The notes under the pieces: model-generated | The model's input: only the letters and a program-made list of their open reading frames with translations | Database searches by the model: none | Told to the model about the DNA's origin: nothing | From: Bacteroidota bacterium | Lineage (GTDB): Bacteria; Bacteroidota; Bacteroidia; NS11-12g; UBA955 | NCBI GenBank assembly: GCA_947460045.1 | Contig: CANHGC010000047.1 | Location: forward strand, 1-8,914 | Reading direction: 5' to 3' | Length of the DNA stretch: 8,914 bases | In this document: piece after piece, positions 1 to 5,100 of the stretch | How positions within the stretch are numbered: position 1 is the stretch's first letter | Layout: each line of letters begins with the position of its first letter | Position numbers and translations under genes: made by a program

Positions 1-1280
1 CCAATGCTCAATGAAGGTAGGCTGGTTCCCGACCATCCCGCTTTTTCGGGGGTGGCGATGCTGGGTCCGTTGCTCGATGGGATGTCGAATTTGGGTTTGA
101 TGTGAAGGCCCAAATCCATGGCGTGTTGGGTGAATTTTTCAGGGTCCTTTTTGTAATGTTGCATCACAAATTTGCTGGTACCCACGTTGGATGAGTACTT
201 AAGGCATTCTCCCAAGGTGTAGAATCGTTTTTTGGGTTTTACCGCATCCTCAAGGTCTAAATCGTACCAACTCCATTTGCCCCAAGAATTGTCGATGGTG
301 TCTTTGGTAGAGATTTTTCCGTCTTCGAGCAGGGCGATGGCAGAGACCAATTTGAAAGTAGATCCAGGTTCAGTGAATTCGCTCACTGCATAGTTTTGGG
401 CTTCGTAGTACTGTCCGTCTTCGCCACGTTTTAAGTTGGCCATGGCTTTGATGGCGCCGGTATTGGTTTCCATCACAATCACACAGCCGTGGTCTGCCGA
501 TTCGGCTTCCAATCCTTTTTGTAAGGCGTACTGGGCGATGTCTTGGATTCTGACATCCAGGGTGGTGACAATGTCTTTTCCGTTGACGGCCAATCGGTTG
601 TTCCCAACTTGGATGGGTCTCCAGGTTTGGCCGCTCATGCGCTGTTGCATTTGGGTGCCGTTCTTGCCCCTCAACAGGGTGTCGAACGCGCCTTCTAGGC
701 CAACGGCGGTTTTGTCTTTGATGTATCCGATGGTTCTTTTGGCGAGCTCACCCATGAAATACATGCGTTTGCCTTTTTCTTCGTACCAAATGCCTCCTTT
801 GAATTTTCCCAATCGGGCGATGGGCCAAGTTCTGATGGCTTTGACTTGTTCAAAACCGAGGTCTTTGCCAATTTTGAGATAGCGCGTGCGTTTTTCGCGG
901 TGTTTGATGAAATGTTCTTTCCAATCGCTGGTGCTGCGCTCGGGGAACATGCGCGACATCATCATACTGAAACTGTCGATTTTGGCGATGAAAACTGCTG
1001 ATGTGAGTCCATCGGCGCGGAGGTCGAAAACCACGTCGTATTTGGGTACAGATGTAGCCAGAAGGCTGCCATCATCGGCGTAAATGTTGCCACGAAGCGC
1101 TTCAATTTCTTTGATGCGGGTGTTTTTGGCACTCATTTCCTCACGGAATTTATCGTCGGTGCCGAGTTGTAATTTCACGGCGGTGACGAATATGGCGATC
1201 GCAAAAACCGCCAACAGGCCAAACACGAGGTAGGCCCGAACCAGAATGACTTTTCGAGAGTTTACCTTAGTCTTGCTCAT
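1..1280 (-). CDS. ftsI: Septal peptidoglycan transpeptidase FtsI (penicillin-binding protein 3 type), C-terminus cut by the window edge
   Basis: The enzyme cross-links septal peptidoglycan as a class B penicillin-binding protein anchored in the inner membrane. The first 426 residues are visible. A short basic N-terminus (MSKTKVNSRK) precedes one membrane helix at about residues 16-35. A PBP dimer domain follows, with the typical RGNIYADDGSLLA stretch near residues 60-72. The transpeptidase domain has the SxxK nucleophile motif S307-T-F-K310 within EPGSTFK and the SxN motif S363-S-N365. The sequence ends in SGTSLPSLSIG, which in this family comes before the KTG motif; that motif and any C-terminal PASTA domain lie outside the window. 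The ATG at 1280 overlaps the end of the FtsL-like gene by 14 bp, so coupled translation is likely. The membrane helix, dimer domain and position after the FtsL-like gene argue against a class A PBP. The paralogue PBP2/MrdA normally sits elsewhere. Confidence 0.95.
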   Translation of the reverse strand, partial: MSKTKVNSRKVILVRAYLVFGLLAVFAIAIFVTAVKLQLGTDDKFREEMSAKNTRIKEIEALRGNIYADDGSLLATSVPKYDVVFDLRADGLTSAVFIAKIDSFSMMMSRMFPERSTSDWKEHFIKHREKRTRYLKIGKDLGFEQVKAIRTWPIARLGKFKGGIWYEEKGKRMYFMGELAKRTIGYIKDKTAVGLEGAFDTLLRGKNGTQMQQRMSGQTWRPIQVGNNRLAVNGKDIVTTLDVRIQDIAQYALQKGLEAESADHGCVIVMETNTGAIKAMANLKRGEDGQYYEAQNYAVSEFTEPGSTFKLVSAIALLEDGKISTKDTIDNSWGKWSWYDLDLEDAVKPKKRFYTLGECLKYSSNVGTSKFVMQHYKKDPEKFTQHAMDLGLHIKPKFDIPSSNGPSIATPEKAGWSGTSLPSLSI

Positions 1281-1635
1281 GGGGTTTGGTGAGTTTTATG
1301 GGCGGTGCGGTGATTTCTTTGAGTCCGCTGCCTTCGAGGCGTTTTGAAAGTTCACTTTGCTTGCTGGCGTTGGTGGTTTGGCTTTCTAGGCTGATGCGTT
1401 CGCTATGCAATTCTTTGAGCTCTTTGCTGAGTTGCTCTTTTTTGCGAATGCCTTTGTTGGCGTGGTGGGAATTGTAGATGTAAAACAACATGAGTGCAAA
1501 CCCAACCAGCGCGAATTTGATCCAACTCCAAAGGGGAATGGGGGTTTCGTCGGCAGTTTCTTGCACGGGGGTGGTGGGGTCTCCCATCACGGTTTGCGGA
1601 TCGATGTCGGCGTTCAAGAAAGGGTTTTCTTCCAT
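1267..1635 (-). CDS. FtsL-like cell division membrane protein
   Basis: This 122-residue protein is the probable FtsL counterpart. FtsL is a bitopic division protein that, with FtsB and FtsQ, activates the FtsW-FtsI septal synthase. An acidic cytoplasmic N-terminus of about 35 residues precedes one hydrophobic segment at about residues 38-54 (WIKFALVGFALMLFYIY). The sequence NSHHANKGIRKK follows, then a Glu/Lys/Leu-rich stretch at about 62-100 with coiled-coil character, and a proline-rich tail. Asn-Ser-His just after the helix is, as I recall, typical of Bacteroidota FtsL-like proteins. The start overlaps the rsmH end by 22 bp and the stop overlaps the ftsI start by 14 bp. Sequence conservation in FtsL is very low, so the call rests mainly on topology, size and position between rsmH and ftsI. 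I leave the symbol blank for that reason. Confidence 0.85.
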   Translation of the reverse strand: MEENPFLNADIDPQTVMGDPTTPVQETADETPIPLWSWIKFALVGFALMLFYIYNSHHANKGIRKKEQLSKELKELHSERISLESQTTNASKQSELSKRLEGSGLKEITAPPIKLTKPHEQD

Positions 1636-2537
1636 GTGTTGCGTACTCCTATTCTCATTTTTGCGCTGCGTGCGCGTTTGTTGCTTTCAATTTCTTCCTC
1701 AGTGGGGGTGATGGCTGCATTTGGCACACTGTCAAAGGGTTTGCTGATGTGTCCATACAGGTCGGTATGTCGAACACCTTCCAAATTGCCGGTTTGTAAG
1801 AGGTGTTTTACGAGGCGATCTTCGAGGGAATGGTAGGAAATGACCACCAATTTTCCGTTGGGTTTGATGATTTCTTGCGCATCGTTCAAAAGGGTCTCTA
1901 GCACTTCCATTTCTTTGTTCACTGCGATGCGCAGGGCTTGGAATACTTGGCTGAGGTATTTGGCGGGTGTTTTGCCAGGTGTGCAGGTAGCGATGGCATT
2001 TTTAAAGCCTTCGATGGTGCTGAGGTCTTTGGTGCCTCTGCTGCGGATGATGATTTCGGTGAGTCTTCTGGCGTTGGGGATTTCGCCGTATTGTTTGAAG
2101 ATGTAATTGAGTTCTTTTTCGTTGGCTTTCTGTACGATGTCTGCTGCGGAGTTGGCGGTTGAGGCCGACATGCGCATATCGAGTGGGCCATTGAGTCTGT
2201 GAGCAAATCCGCGTTCACCCACATCGATTTGGTGTGAGGAGATGCCAAGATCGGCGAGGATGCCGTCTACTGGAAGTGCTTTGAGGTATTCGAGGTAGGG
2301 TTTGGTGAACTGGAAATTGTGGTTCACCAGGGTAAATCTTGGGTCTTGGGGTGCTCGGGCGAGGGTGTCTTCGTCTTGATCGAAAGAGATGAGTTTGCCT
2401 TTGCTGGAGAGTTTGTTGAGTATGGCTCTGCTGTGACCGCCGCCGCCGAAGGTAACGTCAATGTAGGTGCCGTCTGGGTTGGTTACCAGGGCGTCCACGC
2501 TGGGGTGGAGAAGGACGGGGTTGTGATAGTCGTACAT
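1614..2537 (-). CDS. rsmH: 16S rRNA (cytosine(1402)-N(4))-methyltransferase RsmH (MraW)
   Basis: RsmH uses S-adenosylmethionine to methylate N4 of C1402 in the decoding centre of 16S rRNA. From the ATG at 2537 it has 307 residues, a normal length. Visible motifs, numbered from that ATG, are YHNPVLL (4-10), the SAM-binding glycine loop DVTFGGGGHS (27-36), acidic FDQDED (52-57), DGILADLGISS (91-101), the signature ERGFAHRLNGPLDMRM (108-123), FQALRIAVNKE (199-209) and SYHSLEDR (234-241). An in-frame TTG at 2555 would add six residues (MANCLR). I prefer the ATG because family members usually begin a few residues before the Y-H-x-P-V-L-L motif. The gene starts 34 bp after mraZ and overlaps the FtsL-like gene by 22 bp, consistent with one dcw transcript. 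No key residue appears to be missing. Confidence 0.96.
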   Translation of the reverse strand: MYDYHNPVLLHPSVDALVTNPDGTYIDVTFGGGGHSRAILNKLSSKGKLISFDQDEDTLARAPQDPRFTLVNHNFQFTKPYLEYLKALPVDGILADLGISSHQIDVGERGFAHRLNGPLDMRMSASTANSAADIVQKANEKELNYIFKQYGEIPNARRLTEIIIRSRGTKDLSTIEGFKNAIATCTPGKTPAKYLSQVFQALRIAVNKEMEVLETLLNDAQEIIKPNGKLVVISYHSLEDRLVKHLLQTGNLEGVRHTDLYGHISKPFDSVPNAAITPTEEEIESNKRARSAKMRIGVRNTWKKTLS

Positions 2538-2571
2538 ACGCAAACAGTTGGCCAACGGCCCGATGCGCTAC

Positions 2572-3030
2572 TTACCCTTGGTTGCGTTGTTGGTGAAACA
2601 TTTGTGCCAACTGAGACATTTCGGCGGAATCCACATTGAGTTCAGATTCGTAGGTGGCTTGATCCCACATTTCAATTTTGTTTCCGTTGGCAACCAGGAT
2701 TACGTCTGCGGTGAGCTCGGCGTATTCCAGGAGTTTTTTGGGAACTAAAATGCGTTGTGCGCCATCGATCTGAACCAAGTTGGCTCCGTTGGTGAAGATT
2801 CTTTTGAACCGACGGATGTCGGGACTCATGAAATCATCCACGGTGTTCAGTTTGGCGGTTTCATCCAGCCAATCTTCCTTGGTGTAGAGCACCAGACACT
2901 TTTCAAATCCGCGGTTCACAACGAGGGTATTGCCAACGGCTTCGGGGAACTGTGCCCGAAGTTTCGACGGGATGGAAAGTCTTCCCTTCTCGTCTAGTTT
3001 GCAATTGAACTCTCCAATGAAAGCGGTCAT
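2572..3030 (-). CDS. mraZ: Transcriptional regulator MraZ
   Basis: MraZ is a DNA-binding protein with two SpoVT/AbrB-type swapped-hairpin domains. It forms ring-shaped oligomers and, in the bacteria studied, controls its own dcw operon by binding tandem TGGGN-type repeats. The 152-residue product shows both characteristic half-motifs: D13-E-K-G-R17 followed by LSIP, and D89-G-A-Q-R93 followed by ILVP. The start is set by MTAFIGEFNCKLDEKGR, which aligns with the usual MraZ N-terminus. The frame stays open upstream, but an earlier start would run the coding region into the repeat array at 3067-3096. No Shine-Dalgarno sequence is visible; the start is preceded by the A-rich stretch AGAAAAAACC, common in Bacteroidota. 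It is the first gene of the dcw cluster here, and its likely operator lies 36 bp upstream of the start. Confidence 0.96.
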   Translation of the reverse strand: MTAFIGEFNCKLDEKGRLSIPSKLRAQFPEAVGNTLVVNRGFEKCLVLYTKEDWLDETAKLNTVDDFMSPDIRRFKRIFTNGANLVQIDGAQRILVPKKLLEYAELTADVILVANGNKIEMWDQATYESELNVDSAEMSQLAQMFHQQRNQG

Positions 3031-3052
3031 CTTGTGTTGGTTTTTTCTGTCT

Positions 3053-3079
3053 GCTAAATAAATGCTCAATTTCCCACAA
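3053..3079 (-). promoter_or_regulatory. Candidate proximal promoter of mraZ, overlapping the operator array
   Basis: On the minus strand a TTG (3079-3077) is followed after 16 bp by TATTTAGC (3060-3053), a partial match to the Bacteroidota -7 pattern TAnnTTTG. It would give a leader of roughly 15 bases before the mraZ ATG. It would also place the TGGGA boxes over and upstream of the -33 region, a layout suited to repression. The -7 match is imperfect, so this is a weak call. Confidence 0.3.
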
Positions 3080-3096
3080 TTTCCCACAATCTCCCC
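3067..3096 (-). promoter_or_regulatory. Likely MraZ operator: three tandem 10-bp boxes
   Basis: Read on the mraZ coding strand, the sequence holds GGGGAGATTG, TGGGAAATTG and TGGGAAATTG directly joined, so the G-rich core recurs every 10 bp. Published MraZ operators are three or four TGGGN repeats separated by 5-bp spacers, which is also a 10-bp period. The location, 36 bp upstream of the mraZ start, fits autoregulation. The repeat is seen directly; binding by this MraZ is inferred. Three weaker GTGG boxes (TGG ends at 3106, 3117 and 3127) continue the pattern upstream. Confidence 0.75.
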
Positions 3097-3180
3097 TTTT
3101 TAACCACTTGTTTTCCACATTGCTCCACAAATGGGGTGTTTGGCCAGAAAATTCGTCGGAAAGGCACTCATTCGACCCTT

Positions 3181-3210
3181 CAAAAGTATTCAAAAAATGT
3201 TGAAATACAA
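3181..3210 (-). promoter_or_regulatory. Candidate distal promoter for the dcw cluster
   Basis: On the minus strand a TTG (3210-3208) is followed after 19 bp by TACTTTTG (3188-3181), a full match to the Bacteroidota -7 element TAnnTTTG. Transcription would begin near 3175, giving a leader of about 145 bases that includes the whole box array. The element is a better match than the proximal candidate, but its distance from mraZ is unusual. Confidence 0.45.
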
Positions 3211-3222
3211 GGGTTTTGCTGG

Positions 3223-3240
3223 TTGTGGGAGAAAGTGGAG
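3223..3240 (+). promoter_or_regulatory. Plus-strand pair of boxes resembling the mraZ operator
   Basis: TTGTGGGAGAAAGTGG at 3223-3238 matches the mraZ-side repeat junction TTGTGGGAAATTGTGG at 13 of 16 positions, with the same 10-bp spacing between the GTGG cores. It lies about 25 bp upstream of the -33 element of the rightward promoter. With only two boxes in G-rich sequence, chance is a real alternative. Confidence 0.25.
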
Positions 3241-3264
3241 GGATTTTTTATGTTTTTTGAGGTT

Positions 3265-3294
3265 TTTGGTGTTGGGTGGGGCATTGTATCTTTG
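3265..3294 (+). promoter_or_regulatory. Promoter of the outer membrane protein-lipA operon
   Basis: TTTG (3265-3268) is followed after 18 bp by TATCTTTG (3287-3294). This is a full match to the Bacteroidota housekeeping pattern TTTG / TAnnTTTG at normal spacing. The predicted start of transcription, near 3300, leaves a leader of about 14 bases before the ATG at 3314. It also makes the upstream in-frame GTG at 3299 an unlikely translation start. Confidence 0.6.
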
Positions 3295-3313
3295 GTAGGT
3301 GCAAATCGGGGTT

Positions 3314-4078
3314 ATGTATCGGCATTTTGTGGTTTGGATTGTGGGGTTATCCACAATTGGGGTGATGGCGCAGGACCTGAATTCTGCGTTGTTGAAGCCA
3401 AAGATGTGGGGTGTGGGGGTAAATGCTCGACATTTCGGCTACGATTTGGGTGTGCTGTTGCAGCGGCCCAATGCACGTTTGGGGGATCATCGGAAGGGGT
3501 TGTTTGCGTCCAATCTTTTGCCGTTTCGCACTGCGGGGTTTTGGTTGGGTCCGATGAAGGATCCTCGGGAAGTGAAGGTTGTGAACGAGCGATTGCCAGG
3601 CAGTAAGCCTTTTGTGATTGAGAAAGTCACCCACAATTTGATGTTTAAATATCAGGTGGGGCGGAGTTTTTCGGTGAGTGAACGCACGTCACGGTCGGAG
3701 TTGGGTTTGCGCATCAATGCCTCGTTGCAGCTGCCGTTGAATTATTCGTGGCCTATATATGTATGGTTGTATCAGCCCGCGACATTTACAGATGGTTATG
3801 TATCGGTTGAGTACGATCCGGCCATCCACGATGTGGGTTTGGTGGGAGGGAATGTGGGGTATTTCAAAGGGTTTTCGCAGGGTCGCGTAACGCCAGGTGT
3901 TGGTGGTAGTGTGAGTATGCAGGCCGAGTGGGGCAGTTATAAAAATGTTTCCAATTCGCTGTCTTTGGGAGTGGGTGTAGATCGATTTGTGAAAGATTTG
4001 CCTTTTTGGCATCGCACAGAAATGAATCGAAACTTCTTCCCAACTGTATTTGTTACCTTTGCAGTAGGATTTTTGTAA
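3314..4078 (+). CDS. Conserved Bacteroidota outer-membrane-type protein of unknown function
   Basis: The 254-residue product starts with a signal peptide: MYRHF, a hydrophobic core, then VMA before Q20, giving a probable cleavage after A19. The mature part alternates polar and hydrophobic residues, with many Gly and aromatic residues (for example LGLRINASLQLPLNYSW and LSLGVGVDRFV), and ends in a hydrophobic strand closing with Leu (FPTVFVTFAVGFL). Both features are typical of outer membrane beta-barrels. The segments MKDPREVK and VEYDPAIHD, and the YFKGFSQGRVTPGVGG region, resemble a conserved hypothetical family I recall from Bacteroidota; no function is known to me. The ATG at 3314 was chosen over an in-frame GTG at 3299 because it opens the signal peptide directly and lies downstream of the predicted transcription start. 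lipA follows after 18 bp, so the two are probably cotranscribed. Barrel membership is inferred from composition and not proven. Confidence 0.85.
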   Translation: MYRHFVVWIVGLSTIGVMAQDLNSALLKPKMWGVGVNARHFGYDLGVLLQRPNARLGDHRKGLFASNLLPFRTAGFWLGPMKDPREVKVVNERLPGSKPFVIEKVTHNLMFKYQVGRSFSVSERTSRSELGLRINASLQLPLNYSWPIYVWLYQPATFTDGYVSVEYDPAIHDVGLVGGNVGYFKGFSQGRVTPGVGGSVSMQAEWGSYKNVSNSLSLGVGVDRFVKDLPFWHRTEMNRNFFPTVFVTFAVGFL

Positions 4079-4096
4079 TTTTAAAAACGCATCGTT

Positions 4097-4969
4097 GTGA
4101 TTGAGCTACCGATAGTATCGAAAGAAAAAAGAACGCCAAAACCATCATGGTTGAAGATTGATTTGCCTACGGGGGAGAATTATACCCGGGTGAAACGCAT
4201 CGTGAAGGAACATAAACTGCATACCATTTGTGAAGATGGTAGATGTCCGAACATGGGCGAATGTTGGGGCGAAGGCACGGCCACTTTCATGATTTTGGGG
4301 AACATTTGTACCCGCAGTTGCAGCTTTTGCGCGGTGGCTACTGGACGTCCAAACGAGTACGACATGGATGAGCCGGTGCGTGTGGCGGAAGCGGTTCAGT
4401 TGATGGGAGTGAAACATTGTGTGATTACTTCGGTGAATCGGGATGAGTTGAAAGACAAGGGAGCTACGGTTTGGGCGGAGACGGTGAAGGCTGTGAAGGC
4501 GCTCAATCCTGAAACCACCATCGAAACGTTGATTCCTGATTTTAAGGCGCAGTGGGACCTATTATATATGGTGCTGGATGCGGGGGCGGAAGTGACATCG
4601 CACAACATGGAAACGGTGGAGCGTTTGTATCGAATGGTGAGGCCGCAAGCCAAGTATATGCGCAGTTTGGAGCAGATCAAGCGCACCCATGAGTATGGTA
4701 GACGTACCAAGTCTGGCGCGATGTTGGGGTTGGGAGAAACAGACGATGAAGTCAAGAAATTGATGGAAGATTTGCGTGAGCACGGGTGCGATGTTTTGAC
4801 CTTGGGGCAGTATTTGCAGCCCACCAAAATGCACTTAGATGTGAAAGAGTATGTGCATCCAGATAAGTTCAAACACTGGGAAGAATTGGGATTGAGCATG
4901 GGCTTTCGATTCGTTGAAAGCGGTCCGATGGTGCGCAGTTCTTACCACGCTGAGAAGCACGTGCTATAA
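4097..4969 (+). CDS. lipA: Lipoyl synthase LipA (radical SAM)
   Basis: LipA inserts two sulfur atoms into octanoyl groups carried by lipoyl domains of the 2-oxoacid dehydrogenases and the glycine cleavage H protein, producing the lipoyl cofactor in the cytoplasm. The 290-residue protein has a normal length. The auxiliary [4Fe-4S] cluster, which is consumed as sulfur donor, is ligated by C45-x4-C50-x5-C56. The radical SAM cluster uses C71-x3-C75-x2-C78 (CTRSCSFC). The C-terminal RSSYHA at about 280-285 carries the conserved serine ligand of the auxiliary cluster. Translation appears to start at GTG 4097: MIELPIV matches the Bacteroidota LipA N-terminus, and I see no suitable ATG nearby. No Shine-Dalgarno sequence is visible. 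It is probably the second gene of an operon with the outer-membrane-type protein. All cluster ligands are present, so it should be active. Confidence 0.97.
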   Translation: MIELPIVSKEKRTPKPSWLKIDLPTGENYTRVKRIVKEHKLHTICEDGRCPNMGECWGEGTATFMILGNICTRSCSFCAVATGRPNEYDMDEPVRVAEAVQLMGVKHCVITSVNRDELKDKGATVWAETVKAVKALNPETTIETLIPDFKAQWDLLYMVLDAGAEVTSHNMETVERLYRMVRPQAKYMRSLEQIKRTHEYGRRTKSGAMLGLGETDDEVKKLMEDLREHGCDVLTLGQYLQPTKMHLDVKEYVHPDKFKHWEELGLSMGFRFVESGPMVRSSYHAEKHVL

Positions 4970-4980
4970 GTAATGTGGTA

Positions 4981-5005
4981 TTTTTGGGAGAAATCTCCAC
5001 AAAAA
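4981..5005. other. Hairpin downstream of lipA
   Basis: TTTTTGGGAG, a 4-base loop AAAT, then CTCC, one bulged A, and CAAAAA form a 10-bp stem with a single bulge, 12 bases after the lipA stop. The T run is on the 5' arm and the A run on the 3' arm, so neither strand gives a classic intrinsic terminator. A T-rich stretch (5011-5019) follows five bases later. It may stabilise or define the lipA mRNA 3' end. Its function is unproven. Confidence 0.4.
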
Positions 5006-5039
5006 GGCCATTTTCTTTTATGTATTTCACCCATATAAA

Positions 5040-5070
5040 TTGGAAAAGTAAGTCTACATGGCTTAATTTG
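5040..5070 (+). promoter_or_regulatory. Candidate promoter of the secreted propeller protein
   Basis: TTG (5040-5042) and, after 20 bp, TTAATTTG (5063-5070) match the Bacteroidota pattern with one mismatch in the -7 element. The 4970-5100 gap is AT-rich and is the only sizeable gap before this gene. A leader of about 25 bases would end at ATG 5101. A small inverted repeat, GATAA-TT-TTATC (5087-5098), lies just before the start and may be chance. Confidence 0.35.
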
Positions 5071-5100
5071 TAAAATACCTTATTAAGATAATTTTATCAC

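Noticed and set aside
436..1083. Plus-strand open frames of 148 and 65 codons
   Set aside because: They lie opposite ftsI, whose transpeptidase motifs are intact in the other strand; they show no recognisable domain or start context.
2538..2555. Upstream TTG start for rsmH adding six residues
   Set aside because: The ATG at 2537 gives the usual short lead into YHNPVLL; TTG starts are rarer. The alternative is noted in the rsmH entry.
1405..2748. Several plus-strand open frames of 60-145 codons across the FtsL-like gene, rsmH and mraZ
   Set aside because: They are antisense shadows of genes with full family motifs; their residue composition is typical of non-coding frames.
3031..3087. Longer mraZ with 19 extra N-terminal residues
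   Set aside because: The extension runs into the operator repeats, and the conserved MraZ N-terminus starts at MTAFIGEF.
3067..3096. CRISPR array or mobile-element terminal repeat
   Set aside because: The units are 10 bp with no spacers, and no cas or transposase gene is present.
3299..3313. GTG start for the outer membrane protein at 3299
   Set aside because: It overlaps the predicted transcription start, and the ATG at 3314 opens the signal peptide directly.
3067..3355. Replication origin in the mraZ upstream gap
   Set aside because: Only one exact DnaA box is present, no AT-rich unwinding region or dnaA/dnaN neighbour is seen, and the repeats fit an MraZ operator better.
5087..5098. Inverted repeat GATAA-TT-TTATC as an operator before the secreted protein gene
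   Set aside because: The arms are only 5 bp in AT-rich sequence, so chance is likely.
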